Source: Marinococcus halophilus
GTDB taxonomy: Bacteria > Bacillota > Bacilli > Bacillales > Marinococcaceae
Reading direction: 5' to 3'
Length of the DNA: 64,000 nt
Assembly (NCBI RefSeq): GCF_002265875.1
Contig: NZ_NPFA01000012.1
Location: 23,254-87,253 of the forward strand
Part shown: in pieces, positions 52,684 through 61,562 of the stretch
Position numbering within the stretch: position 1 is the first letter of the stretch
Layout of the letters: the number at the start of each line of letters is the position of its first letter
The notes under the pieces: model-generated
What the model was told of the DNA's origin: nothing
The model's input: the letters and a program-made list of their open reading frames with translations, nothing else
Database searches by the model: none
Position numbers and translations under genes: made by a program

Positions 52684-53409
52684 TTGACGATTTCTTCCTC
52701 TCTTTTTCCGTCTTCCACGGGCTCAGCAGTTGGAAACAGCCAGCAGGCCACGTCCTCGCAGCCTGCGTTTGCTGCGGGACGCTTTGGCTCCTTTTTATAC
52801 GATTCCCTAAAGTCAACGCAGGCTATCATGGCTGAGCAGACCGGCAGTGGTTTCAGCCCGGTATCTTCCTCGCTATTTTTAAACCCGGCGAGCGCCGGCA
52901 GTTATTTTCGTCATTTAGGCGATGATTCCTCCGCTGTTCCAAACGAGCCTTCCAATAAAGAAGTGAAACAGAATGCCGAACCTGCTTCTGAACGTACTTC
53001 TTCTTCCAAGCAGAGTTCAAATTCAAGCTCCGGCATTGTTCAGACGATTGAACGTTTGTCAGAAAAATACGGCGTAGACAGCAAGCTTGTACGTGCACTG
53101 GTCAAGCAGGAATCCGGCTTTGATCCAGACGCTAAAAGCCATGCTGGAGCTATGGGGCTGATGCAGCTGATGCCCGGAACAGCTTCCATGCTGAAGGTAA
53201 ATGATCCAATGGACCCTGAACAGAATCTTGACGGCGGCATACGCTACTTAAGAGATATGCTCAATAAGTACAATGGCAACAAAACGCTTGCCCTTGCCGC
53301 TTATAACGCCGGCCCGGGCAACGTTGATAAGTATGACGGCATTCCGCCCTTCAAAGAAACACAGAAATACGTACCAAACGTACTCGCCAACTATCAGGAC
53401 CTTGTATAA
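52684..53409 (+). CDS. yjbJ: Lytic transglycosylase YjbJ
   Basis: The 241-residue protein has a Ser-rich N-terminal part (about 1-120) without a clear signal peptide, and a C-terminal SLT domain: VRALVKQESGFDPDAKSHAGAMGLMQLMP with the catalytic Glu, and TLALAAYNAGPGNVDKY. It would cut glycan strands of the wall. The TTG at 52684 lies five bases past GGGGTGAG; a GTG three codons upstream lies inside that site. Export without a clear signal peptide is unexplained. Confidence 0.88.
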   Translation: MTISSSLFPSSTGSAVGNSQQATSSQPAFAAGRFGSFLYDSLKSTQAIMAEQTGSGFSPVSSSLFLNPASAGSYFRHLGDDSSAVPNEPSNKEVKQNAEPASERTSSSKQSSNSSSGIVQTIERLSEKYGVDSKLVRALVKQESGFDPDAKSHAGAMGLMQLMPGTASMLKVNDPMDPEQNLDGGIRYLRDMLNKYNGNKTLALAAYNAGPGNVDKYDGIPPFKETQKYVPNVLANYQDLV

Positions 53410-53418
53410 TTTGCTTTA

Positions 53419-53450
53419 AAACAACTCCACACCGGGGTTGTTTTTTTGCC
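53419..53450 (+). terminator. Terminator of yjbJ
   Basis: AACAACTCC and GGGGTTGTT pair around ACACC, then a T-run. Confidence 0.88.
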
Positions 53451-53591
53451 CCGTTCCCCTTTTCGTTCAAAATATTTGCGGTTAACATGTCTCATTGCTA
53501 GAATAAAAATTGAAAATACAATAATTACGTTTTGCCCAATTGCTCTGTCTTTTCAGGCATGAGCGTTAAAACGTTGTTCCGGAGGTTCACT

Positions 53592-53978
53592 ATGGCTGCT
53601 TTTAAACCGAGCTTTGACCAGATTGGCGAAGAGAAACTTTCCGAGCTGATTGATACGTTTTACGGAAAGGTTGGCGCCCATCCGGATCTCGCTCCTATTT
53701 TTCCGGACGACCTTACGGAAACCGCCCGTAAACAAAAGCAATTTATGACTCAATTTTTAGGCGGCCCGCCTTTATATACAGAAGAACACGGCCATCCTCG
53801 CCTGCGCGCCCGCCATCTCCCATTTCCAATAACGGAAACACGGGCGAAGGCCTGGCTGTTATGCATGGATGAAGCGATGGAAGAAATAAACTTGGAAAAC
53901 AACGTTCGGCAGGAAATGTTCCAACGGCTTGTGGTGACAGCCCAACACATGATAAATAATACTGAAGAAAATTCATAA
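53592..53978 (+). CDS. yjbI: Truncated haemoglobin YjbI
   Basis: The 128-residue group II globin has the B10-E11 region QIGEEKLSELIDTFYGKV, a GGPPLYTEEHGHPRLRARHLPF block with the proximal-side residues and WLLCMDEAMEE near the haem. The globin binds O2 and possibly NO. In B. subtilis it lies next to spxH, as here, and is thought to help it. The start follows GGAGG; the longer frame is spurious. Confidence 0.95.
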   Translation: MAAFKPSFDQIGEEKLSELIDTFYGKVGAHPDLAPIFPDDLTETARKQKQFMTQFLGGPPLYTEEHGHPRLRARHLPFPITETRAKAWLLCMDEAMEEINLENNVRQEMFQRLVVTAQHMINNTEENS

Positions 53979-53999
53979 TGAAAGGAGCGTGAACTGGTC

Positions 54000-54926
54000 A
54001 TGAGCAACGAGCATTTTTCTTTTTGTGATGACAGTTCCGGTTCCTGCAGCCTGTCGCAGTCTACCAGCCCATCTTTATCGAAAAAGCCGCTTGAATTATA
54101 TATTTTTATGGATCCATTATGCCCGGAATGCTGGGCGTTCGAACCTGTACTAAAAAAGCTGCTCATCGAATACGGCCACTATTTCACGCCAAAGCTCCTG
54201 CTTACTTCTAATATTGAATGCTGGAGCGAAGAGAAGCAGAAGCCGTTAAAAGAAGATACGAAAAAAGAAATGTCCCTGTTTTACGAAGAAGTTTCCACAT
54301 GGTCAGGTATGCCGGCAGACGGAAGCGTATGGCTGAAGCATTCGGCTCCTTCTGCCTACATTCCTGCTTTGGCCATGAAAGCAGCAGAAATGCAGGGCAA
54401 GCAGTTGGCCTCCGTTTTTTTCCGGAATATTAGAGAAAATTTGTTTCTGCACGGCCGGGATATTTCTACAGAACAAACGCTTGTTCAAATTGCAGAAGCT
54501 ACCGGACTGGATATTGAAGAATTCCAGCGGGATATTCATTCTGCCTGCACCCGTAAAGCTTTGAATTGCGATATCAGAACTTCCCGGGAAATGGAAGTCG
54601 ATCAGGCACCAACGTTCGTTTTCTTTAACGATCATGTCGAAGATGGCGGATTAAAAGTGTCCGGACTTTATCCCTATCAGGTATATGAAGAAATCCTTTC
54701 TGACATGCTCGGGCACGTACCGGATCCGAAGCCCTCGCATTCCTTAAAGCTTGAAGATTTTCTCGCGCGCTATCCACGTATTACGACAAAAGAAATTTCT
54801 GTTGTATTCGATTGGAGTGAAAAAGAAGCTGAAAAGCAATTGAAGCAGCTTGTGCTAATGAGAAAAATGAAGCACGTGCCATTAAAAAACGGTGCCTATT
54901 GGGAGTATACTCCTTCCTTTACCTAA
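54000..54926 (+). CDS. spxH: Spx adaptor SpxH (YjbH)
   Basis: The 308-residue DsbA-like protein hands Spx to ClpXP for degradation. It has a Cys/His-containing N-terminus (Cys9, Cys16), the thioredoxin-type motif CPEC (Cys41, Cys44) in MDPLCPECWAFEP, a helical insert and QAPTFVFF near the end of the fold. The start lies 13 bases after AAAGGAG, a long gap. It follows yjbI by 21 bases in one operon, convergent with pepF. Confidence 0.93.
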   Translation: MSNEHFSFCDDSSGSCSLSQSTSPSLSKKPLELYIFMDPLCPECWAFEPVLKKLLIEYGHYFTPKLLLTSNIECWSEEKQKPLKEDTKKEMSLFYEEVSTWSGMPADGSVWLKHSAPSAYIPALAMKAAEMQGKQLASVFFRNIRENLFLHGRDISTEQTLVQIAEATGLDIEEFQRDIHSACTRKALNCDIRTSREMEVDQAPTFVFFNDHVEDGGLKVSGLYPYQVYEEILSDMLGHVPDPKPSHSLKLEDFLARYPRITTKEISVVFDWSEKEAEKQLKQLVLMRKMKHVPLKNGAYWEYTPSFT

Positions 54927-54934
54927 AAGAAGCA

Positions 54935-54977
54935 AAAAATTAGCGGAGATGCTCTAAAACATCTCCGCTAATTTTTA
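54935..54977. terminator. Bidirectional terminator between spxH and pepF
   Basis: AAAAATTAGCGGAGATG and CATCTCCGCTAATTTTT form a 17-bp perfect stem. Confidence 0.95.
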
Positions 54978-56789
54978 TTGAAGCAGCAATTCTTCTAATT
55001 CATTCAACGTGTCTTCAAAGGATTTCATAGCTAATTCAATCGGTGTCGAAGTAGTCATATCAACCCCCGCTTTTTTCAGAACTTCAATCGGATAATCTGA
55101 ACTCCCGGATTTAAGGAACTCGAGGTAGCGTTCTACCGCAGGCTCTCCTTCCTCTACGATCTGCTGCGACAAAGCAGCTGCTGCACTGTAGCCGGTAGCG
55201 TACTGATATACATAAAAGTTCATATAAAAATGGGGTATTCTGGCCCATTCAAGCGCAATATCATCATCAAGCGTCATGTGCGGACCAAAGTACTGCTCGT
55301 TTAACTGATAATAAAGAGAATTTAACAAATCCGGAGTTAATGCCTCCCCTGCTTCCGCTTTTTCATGAATTAACTGCTCAAACTCGGCAAACATCGTCTG
55401 GCGGAAAACCGTGCCCCGGAAACCTTCAAGATACTGGTTCAACAAATACGCTTTTTCCGTTTTGTTTGTTGTTTGTTCGAGCAAATGACGGGTAAGCAGC
55501 GCTTCATTTACAGTAGAAGCCACCTCCGCCACGAAAATGGTGTAATCCGCATAAGGATACGGCTGGTTTTGGTGAGTCAGATAGCTATGCATCGAATGCC
55601 CGAGTTCATGGGCAAGCGTATACACATTATTAACACTGTCCTGCCAGTTCATCAAAATGTATGGCATCGTGCCATATGCGCCGGAAGAATACGCACCGCT
55701 TCGTTTTCCAACATTTTCATAAACGTCCACCCAGCCCCTTTCAAATCCTCCGGCAATTGTTTCTGTATATTCTTTTCCCAGCGGCTCGAGCGCTTTAAGC
55801 ACGGTTTCTTTTGCTTCTTCATATGTCATCTTCATATCAATATCTTTGACTAGCGGCGTATACAGGTCGTAGTTATGAATCTCATCAAGCTCAAGCACCT
55901 GTTTGCGCAGCTTAACATAGCGGTGAAGCAGCGGCAGATAATCATGAACAGTCGAAATCAGCTGGTCATAAACCTTTTCCGGGATATGATTATTACTTAG
56001 CGCCGCTTCCCTCGCCGAACGGTATTTACGTATACTCGCATTGAACGTATTCTTTTTCACCTGGCCGCCAAGCGTGCTTGAAATCGTATTTTTAAACCGG
56101 CCGTATGTGCTGTAGACAGCTTTAAAGGCTTCTTCGCGCACACGCCGATCGTCGCTTTCCAAAAAGTTCAGCAGGCGCCCATGCGTCACCTGGGCATCGT
56201 TGCCGTTCTCATCTTTTATGGACGGAAATTCCAAATCTGCATTATTAAGCATGCCAAAGGTGTTCCCAGGCACTGCCATCACTTCTGAAGCCTGTGCGAG
56301 CAATGCTTCTTCAGATTCTGTCAGCACGTGCGGGCGTTCTTTATTGATGGCATCGAGAGCGTGTTCATACAGGCGCAGCTCGGGCTCCTCATCATAAAAA
56401 GCTTTAATCGTTTTCTCCGGTATCGTCAATATTTCCGGCACAAGGAAAGCCGTCGCCTGCCCAAGCTGGCTCGCCAGTCTTCTTGCCCGGTCCTCCATTC
56501 CCTGATACAGCGATTCGTTTGTATTTTGATCATAGCGCATATGCGCGTAAACAAATAAACGGCTGAACCGCTCAGTAATTTTATCCTGCTGCTGCAATGC
56601 TTCGTACAGCATATGGCCTGAATCTCCAAGACGCCCTTTATACGACTCGATCGCTGGAATTAAGCTTTGAATGTGTTTAAATTCCTCTTCCCATTCTTCG
56701 TTACTTGAAAAAATATCCTCTAAATTCCATTTATACTGTTCACTGATTTCTTCGCGTTTTGGCAATTGTTCTACAGCAGATGAACTCAA
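54975..56789 (-). CDS. pepF: Oligoendopeptidase F
   Basis: The 604-residue M3B zinc peptidase cuts oligopeptides of about 7-17 residues. Zinc motif HELGHSMHSY is present with the distal Glu in VAEVASTVNE. Length is standard. The start is TTG after AAGGGAGGTG. It follows coiA by 30 bases on the same strand, the usual coiA-pepF order. Confidence 0.95.
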   Translation of the reverse strand: MSSSAVEQLPKREEISEQYKWNLEDIFSSNEEWEEEFKHIQSLIPAIESYKGRLGDSGHMLYEALQQQDKITERFSRLFVYAHMRYDQNTNESLYQGMEDRARRLASQLGQATAFLVPEILTIPEKTIKAFYDEEPELRLYEHALDAINKERPHVLTESEEALLAQASEVMAVPGNTFGMLNNADLEFPSIKDENGNDAQVTHGRLLNFLESDDRRVREEAFKAVYSTYGRFKNTISSTLGGQVKKNTFNASIRKYRSAREAALSNNHIPEKVYDQLISTVHDYLPLLHRYVKLRKQVLELDEIHNYDLYTPLVKDIDMKMTYEEAKETVLKALEPLGKEYTETIAGGFERGWVDVYENVGKRSGAYSSGAYGTMPYILMNWQDSVNNVYTLAHELGHSMHSYLTHQNQPYPYADYTIFVAEVASTVNEALLTRHLLEQTTNKTEKAYLLNQYLEGFRGTVFRQTMFAEFEQLIHEKAEAGEALTPDLLNSLYYQLNEQYFGPHMTLDDDIALEWARIPHFYMNFYVYQYATGYSAAAALSQQIVEEGEPAVERYLEFLKSGSSDYPIEVLKKAGVDMTTSTPIELAMKSFEDTLNELEELLLQ

Positions 56790-56818
56790 TGGAATGCACC
56801 TCCCTTTATCTTTAACTC

Positions 56819-58009
56819 CTATTGTATCGAACTATCTCCAGTTGTACCAATGAATCGTTTTTCTGTTTCAAGCTTTTTGAGAAAGACTGTAAACATTTTG
56901 ACGAAACTGCGGTCCTTCGACCATCCTGTTTCCACCGAAACTTCGGGCAGAAGCTCTTTTTTTACATGCCAGCGGCCGTTGTGAAAACAGACCGCCTTCC
57001 GGTCCTTAAGCCACTGCAAAAAGTGCCATACCGCCTGGTGCATATACACCTCCGAACGAAGACCCGGACGTATCAAAGGCGCGAGCATTGGATCCTCCTG
57101 TACAGAAGCTAAAATATTTTTTAAGGCAGCGCCTTTTTGGTAAATAACCCGGTAAAACAGCAGCGTCTGCCACAGGAGGGGCGGCCCCTGAAAAACGTAA
57201 CAATACGGTGTCGGCCATCCTAATTCGGCAGGATGCATACTGATGTGGGAAAGAAACCGCGTATATATCTCCAAACCGGCCCAATACTGCCCGCATCCTG
57301 CAAATCGGCGAGAGGTATAGCGCCATTTATATTTATGGGCAAGTATTTCACGGTAACCATCGAAGGGCAGGTTCATGGGAGTGAAAAAATGCGGCAGCTT
57401 AATAGCTGATAACGGGAATCTTGACGCTCTTGCTGCGATGCGATTAGGCGAGGTTTCAAAAAATGGCTGTACAATTAGAAGTTCCTGGGAAGACCACTTC
57501 AGTACAGGCACCGCATTAAAATATCCAGAAAACACCGAACCCCACACCGCTTCATTCCAAAACCAGCGTCCATTGCTTTTTCGCTGGACCAGGTTTGAAT
57601 CAAAAATCCACAGTGGCAGGATCCTGCTGCCTGTATATGTACGGCTTCTGTCCAAAAGCAATGACGAAGAAATCGCGCTTCTCTGCATCTCTATAGCCAC
57701 GTTGTTACCCGCCCATTGCACGAATACATCTGCTCTTCGTCCTTCTTCTGGTAATTGTTTTTCCATAATGGGCGAGAGGTTCTGGCCTTTGAGCCAGTCT
57801 GCCAGCAAAGCTTTTCCTTGTGTATGTCCCTCCGACTCTCCAAAAACTTGGATGCAATCCGCATTTCGGGAATGAACGAAATGGGGACGGGTGGTTCGGG
57901 TTTTACGCAGTTGTAATTCATGATGACAATCCGGGCAGTAGTACGGGGGGTGAATGAAAGGATCCAGGCTTGAAATTGCCCGGCCCTCTGAGGTAAGGGC
58001 ATTAAACAT
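56819..58009 (-). CDS. coiA: Competence protein CoiA
   Basis: The 396-residue protein has the CoiA layout: N-terminal zinc-like YYCPDCHHELQLRK, then a nuclease-like core GKALLADWLK, RRADVFVQW and NVAIEMQRS. It helps process DNA during transformation. Start at the second ATG (MFNALTSEG), nine bases past AAAGG; the open frame extends 62 codons upstream without a site. Cotranscribed with pepF. Confidence 0.9.
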   Translation of the reverse strand: MFNALTSEGRAISSLDPFIHPPYYCPDCHHELQLRKTRTTRPHFVHSRNADCIQVFGESEGHTQGKALLADWLKGQNLSPIMEKQLPEEGRRADVFVQWAGNNVAIEMQRSAISSSLLLDRSRTYTGSRILPLWIFDSNLVQRKSNGRWFWNEAVWGSVFSGYFNAVPVLKWSSQELLIVQPFFETSPNRIAARASRFPLSAIKLPHFFTPMNLPFDGYREILAHKYKWRYTSRRFAGCGQYWAGLEIYTRFLSHISMHPAELGWPTPYCYVFQGPPLLWQTLLFYRVIYQKGAALKNILASVQEDPMLAPLIRPGLRSEVYMHQAVWHFLQWLKDRKAVCFHNGRWHVKKELLPEVSVETGWSKDRSFVKMFTVFLKKLETEKRFIGTTGDSSIQ

Positions 58010-58049
58010 GAGCATCTGCCTTTCAGGGGAATGACATGCAGGGGATTTT

Positions 58050-58085
58050 ATAAAAAAATAAAAGACCAGCGCCACACGCCAGTCT
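58050..58085 (-). terminator. Terminator of mecA
   Basis: On the - strand AGACTGGCG and CGCTGGTCT pair with two G-U steps, then TTTTATTTTTTT. The stem is good only on this strand. Confidence 0.82.
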
Positions 58086-58100
58086 CTTAGGGATACACAC

Positions 58101-58763
58101 TTATGAGAAGTTTTCGTTAAAGGTCTGAAGACCGTGTTCAGAGGCAATCGTTGTACCATACTCACGTATACGGAAAATGGATAGATCTGATTCATTTCCG
58201 TATTCCAGCACGTGGCTTACCATATTGTCCTGTTCATCTTCTGTATAACGCTGATCAAATACTAAATAAAGATAATACCGGTTTTCAAAGAAGTATACTT
58301 CATTGTGCACATCCGATACATGAAAAGCTTTACTCAAGCTGATTAGATCTTCCATATCCTGGAACGAAATAACGATTTCCAAATCCTCAGACTCAAGCGA
58401 CCCATTTCTGTCTGATTTTGACGAACGGTATTGTTCGTCAAGCATATCTACGATGTTATCGTCTACCGGAGCTTCTTCTTTGTTTTCTGAAACCGGAATT
58501 TCAAGCTTCACATTTCCATCAGTCACTTGTCCTCTAGTTACAACAATTTCCATGCCCTGGTCGAGTGCCTGTACCTGAATCCATAACGGGCCTTCTATTT
58601 CAAAATTTTCTAAGTCGTGAGCTTCATTAATCATGTCAAAGAATAATTCTTCTCCACGTTCACGGTTATACCAAATCTCGTCCCGATCGAAACCACGGTC
58701 TTCGATGTCCGTGTACGTAATGTAAAACTTCACTGTCGACTCGTTGATTCTTTCGATTTCCAC
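58101..58763 (-). CDS. mecA: ClpC adaptor MecA
   Basis: The 220-residue adaptor delivers ComK and other targets to ClpCP. The N-terminal domain MEIERINESTVKFYITYTDI and the C-terminal ClpC-binding domain (LEIVISFQDMEDLISLSKAF; LYLVFDQRYTEDE) flank a low-complexity acidic linker. GTG start after GAGGAGGGAG. Single gene with its own terminator. Confidence 0.97.
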   Translation of the reverse strand: MEIERINESTVKFYITYTDIEDRGFDRDEIWYNRERGEELFFDMINEAHDLENFEIEGPLWIQVQALDQGMEIVVTRGQVTDGNVKLEIPVSENKEEAPVDDNIVDMLDEQYRSSKSDRNGSLESEDLEIVISFQDMEDLISLSKAFHVSDVHNEVYFFENRYYLYLVFDQRYTEDEQDNMVSHVLEYGNESDLSIFRIREYGTTIASEHGLQTFNENFS

Positions 58764-59019
58764 TATTTTTCTCCCTCCTCAAGCTAGGGTCGGTTTTCTG
58801 ACTACTATAAAATACTATACCCTAACAATAACATATAGTAATCCTTTTAATCACAGCACCGTATTAGACCCTTTGTGAGTTGTGCTCATCCCAGGATGCA
58901 ACGTTCGTTGAGGGAGCGGAGCATCAATAATATAACACTGGTTTGGTTTTATATTTTCAGATAAAATCACACTCATGTCAAGGAATGAAACTCATTTTAG
59001 CAAAACAAAGCGTAATTAT
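58764..59019. other. Intergenic region between spx and mecA
   Basis: The 300-base stretch should hold the mecA promoter. On the - strand a GC-richer patch near 58880-58930 with CATCC/GGATG dyads may form a leader structure. No gene is seen. Confidence 0.5.
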
Positions 59020-59060
59020 AAAAAGAAGAAAAATTCCGACCGGCGCCGAAATTTTTCTTT
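59020..59060 (-). terminator. Terminator of spx
   Basis: AAGAAAAATT and AATTTTTCTT with inner CCG/CGG pairs form the stem; TTCTTTTT follows on the - strand. Confidence 0.75.
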
Positions 59061-59064
59061 CTTT

Positions 59065-59460
59065 TTAGTTTACCATTTTTTGCGCTTCCATCAAGTTAAA
59101 AGTACGGACTTTTCTTGGAAGGAAACGACGGATTTCAGCTTCATTATATCCTACCTGCAGTCGTTTATCATCATAGATGATCGGTCTTCTGAGGAGACCG
59201 GGATGTTCGCTGATTAATTGAAAAAGGCGCTGCAATGGAAGATTCTCCATTTCTACGTCTAATTCCTGAAAAACCTTCGAACGACGGGAGACAATTTCGT
59301 CTGTGCCGTCTTCTGTAAGGCGGACGATTTCTTTTACTTCATCCACAGTTAAAGGTTCTGCAAAAATATTTCTTTCATTATAAGCAATCTCGTGTTCGTC
59401 CAACCATGCTTTCGCTTTCCGACAGGATGTACAACTTGGAGATGTAAGCAATGTCACCAT
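59065..59460 (-). CDS. spxA: Redox-sensing regulator Spx
   Basis: The 131-residue ArsC-fold protein binds the RNA polymerase alpha subunit and redirects transcription under thiol stress. The redox switch CTSC (Cys10, Cys13) is present in [11 protein letters not shown], with the RRSK segment near residue 60 that includes the alpha-contact region. ATG after GGAAGGAGAG. In B. subtilis it follows yjbC; here aldA and a micro-gene lie between. Confidence 0.98.
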   Translation of the reverse strand: MVTLLTSPSCTSCRKAKAWLDEHEIAYNERNIFAEPLTVDEVKEIVRLTEDGTDEIVSRRSKVFQELDVEMENLPLQRLFQLISEHPGLLRRPIIYDDKRLQVGYNEAEIRRFLPRKVRTFNLMEAQKMVN

Positions 59461-59546
59461 GTTAACAAATCTCTCCTTCCCCAACTATTGGGATTAAAAT
59501 GGGCGAAAACAACGTATAATATTCTCTGCTTTTTAGTCACAAGCTT

Positions 59547-59575
59547 ATTATACAATAATTATTCTAATTTGAAAA
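59547..59575 (-). promoter_or_regulatory. Candidate spx promoter with PerR-like box
   Basis: On the - strand TATAAT stands 17 bases after TTTTCA. The spacer holds TTAGAATAATTATTG, which fits the PerR box TTATAATNATTATAA at 11 of 14 positions. It lies about 90 bases before the spx start. Confidence 0.45.
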
Positions 59576-59805
59576 GAGGTTTTAATTAGTTTGTGAACAA
59601 CTATACTTTTGGACTTTAATTTAGCAATACTCTGTTTATACCTCTTCATCATGGTTTTAAAACTTTATAAGCGTTTAATTTGTTAACGTTTTGTGACAAT
59701 TCATCTAAACTGTTCACTTTTTATTTTGAATGAACGATTCTCAATTACTTGCTTTGTTTTTCAACAAATCATTCAATTGTTTCCACCCTTACTATACATA
59801 CGTTA
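59576..59805. other. AT-rich intergenic region between spx and aldA
   Basis: No protein gene or structured RNA is recognised in this stretch upstream of the spx promoter and below the aldA terminator. Confidence 0.4.
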
Positions 59806-59834
59806 GAAAATGGCTGAAGGTTCACCCTCCAGCC
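59806..59834 (-). terminator. Weak terminator after aldA
   Basis: GGCTGAAGG pairs with CCTCCAGCC (one mismatch) and TTTTC follows on the - strand. Confidence 0.5.
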
Positions 59835-59842
59835 AAATTTCT

Positions 59843-61294
59843 TTAATTTTTTTCGTTATTATACTGCATATACACAACATGTGTGGCCAGAAAGTCTTCC
59901 ACCCCATGCTTGCCATCGGCGCCTCCGAGTCCGGATTTGCGAAAACCGGCGTGATAGCCCTGCACAGCTTCAAAGTTTTCCCGATTAACATACGTTTCGC
60001 CAAAACGCAGCTCGTTCACTACTCTCATAATTTCATTCATATCTTCACTGTACACAGAAGAGGAAAGGCCAAACACAGTGTCATTGCCTTTTTCTATTGC
60101 TTCATCAAGTGTTTGGAACGTATCGATAGGAATAACCGGCCCAAATATTTCTTCCTGCATAATTTCCATGTCATGACGGGCGTTGCTGATTACCGTCGGC
60201 TTATAAAAATAACCTTTATTCTGGTCACCCTGTTCACCGCCAGCTACTACTTTCGCTCCAGATTTTTTAGCGTTTTCCACCATCGCATGCACTTCATCGA
60301 GGCGATCTTTACTTACGAGCGGACCGACGTCTGCATCTTTAGAGGCACGCGGATCCCCCATTGTTTTTTGTTCAAACGCTTCCTGCAGGCGCTTGGTAAA
60401 TGCTTCAGCTATGCTTTCATGCACATACACCCGTTCTGCGTTCGTGCAGGCCTGGCCATTATTGGCAAGCCTGGAGGTTGTAATATGCTTCACTGCAGTC
60501 TCGATATCTGCGTTTGCTGTTACAATGGCTGGGGCTTTCCCGCCAAGCTCCAGATTCACTTTTGTAATGTTCTGCGCCGCAGCTTCCATTACTTTTGTTC
60601 CTGCAGGCACACTGCCTGTCATTGTGATCATATCTACATTTTCATGAGAAGCAAGGGCGTTGCCTATTTCCGAGCCTGTACCTGTAATCAGGTTATAGAC
60701 GCCCTTTGGCACTTCATCCATTTCGTCAATGATTTTCGTGAATTCAATGGCTGTGTTCGGTGTCTGCTGACTCGGCTTCAGGACAATTGTACAGCCGGTC
60801 ACCAAAGCCGTGGCTACTTTCCTGGCTAAAATAAATACTGGAAAATTCCAAGGCACAATGCCTCCGACGACTCCTATCGGTTTTTTGTAAATGAAAATAT
60901 TCTCATTTTCCCGATCACTCGGAAGAATCTCTCCTTCAATTCTTCTTGCCCACTCGGACATGTAGCGGAAATAATCAATAGCAAGTTCCACTTCACCGCT
61001 CGCAAGTCCGTAATCCTTGCCCTGCTCTTCCTGCAGAAGATCAATAAAGCGGTCTTTGTTTGCTTCAATTTTATCTCCAAGAGCGCGGACAATATTACCG
61101 CGTTCGATATTTGGTGTCAGTTCCCATCCTTTTTGGGCTGCAGATGCGGCAGCAACAGCTTTATCCACGTCTTCTTTTGTCGCTTTTACCGTACGCGAAA
61201 TGGTTTCTTCCGTCGCCGGGTTTTCAATTTCAATATATTCATCGCTGGATCCGTTTACGTATTCTCCATTGATATACAGTTGATGTGTCTGCAT
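59843..61294 (-). CDS. aldA: Aldehyde dehydrogenase (AldA-like, lactaldehyde/glycolaldehyde)
   Basis: The 483-residue NAD-dependent enzyme has the catalytic Glu in LELGGKAP, the active Cys in NNGQACTNAERVYV and the C-terminal ENFEAVQGYHAGFRKSGLGG with GADGKHGVEDF. This ending is very like E. coli AldA, which oxidises lactaldehyde and glycolaldehyde. AGGAGGG precedes the ATG. It lies between yjbC and spx, where B. subtilis has nothing, so it appears inserted. Confidence 0.92.
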   Translation of the reverse strand: MQTHQLYINGEYVNGSSDEYIEIENPATEETISRTVKATKEDVDKAVAAASAAQKGWELTPNIERGNIVRALGDKIEANKDRFIDLLQEEQGKDYGLASGEVELAIDYFRYMSEWARRIEGEILPSDRENENIFIYKKPIGVVGGIVPWNFPVFILARKVATALVTGCTIVLKPSQQTPNTAIEFTKIIDEMDEVPKGVYNLITGTGSEIGNALASHENVDMITMTGSVPAGTKVMEAAAQNITKVNLELGGKAPAIVTANADIETAVKHITTSRLANNGQACTNAERVYVHESIAEAFTKRLQEAFEQKTMGDPRASKDADVGPLVSKDRLDEVHAMVENAKKSGAKVVAGGEQGDQNKGYFYKPTVISNARHDMEIMQEEIFGPVIPIDTFQTLDEAIEKGNDTVFGLSSSVYSEDMNEIMRVVNELRFGETYVNRENFEAVQGYHAGFRKSGLGGADGKHGVEDFLATHVVYMQYNNEKN

Positions 61295-61365
61295 TAGGAA
61301 CCCTCCTATTTTCTTTACATTAAGGATTGTTCCACCTCAACCAGCCTCTCAAACCTTACGGCATA

Positions 61366-61393
61366 TAAAAAACGCAGCCCGTCTGAGCTGCGC
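61366..61393 (-). terminator. Terminator of the 46-residue basic protein gene
   Basis: CGCAGC and GCTGCG pair around an eight-base loop; TTTTTT follows on the - strand. Confidence 0.75.
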
Positions 61394-61403
61394 TTCCATT
61401 GTA

Positions 61404-61544
61404 TTAAGCGGTGTGTCTTGAAGGAGTTGGAACGCCCTTTTCGGGCGATTTTTCTTTGTTCAGGCCCTTGAGATTCTTTTTAAGCATATCCCGCAGCACT
61501 TCTCTTTTCATTTTTCTGCGTTTTTTTGCAACTGCATTTTTCAT
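61404..61544 (-). CDS. Small basic protein, 46 residues
   Basis: This micro-gene starts with ATG after GGAGGGCGAAG and ends before a terminator. The product is strongly basic at its N-terminal half (AVAKKRRKMKREVL, MLKKNLKGL) and has a Pro/Ser/Thr tail. No family is recognised; nucleic-acid or membrane-surface binding is conceivable. It starts 18 bases after the yjbC-like GNAT gene, probably in one operon with it. Confidence 0.7.
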   Translation of the reverse strand: MKNAVAKKRRKMKREVLRDMLKKNLKGLNKEKSPEKGVPTPSRHTA

Positions 61545-61562
61545 ACCGCTTCGCCCTCCTTT

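Noticed and set aside
59810..60829. Large open frame on the + strand opposite aldA
   Set aside because: Antisense shadow of a well-supported dehydrogenase; Cys/His/Phe-rich product without a ribosome binding site.
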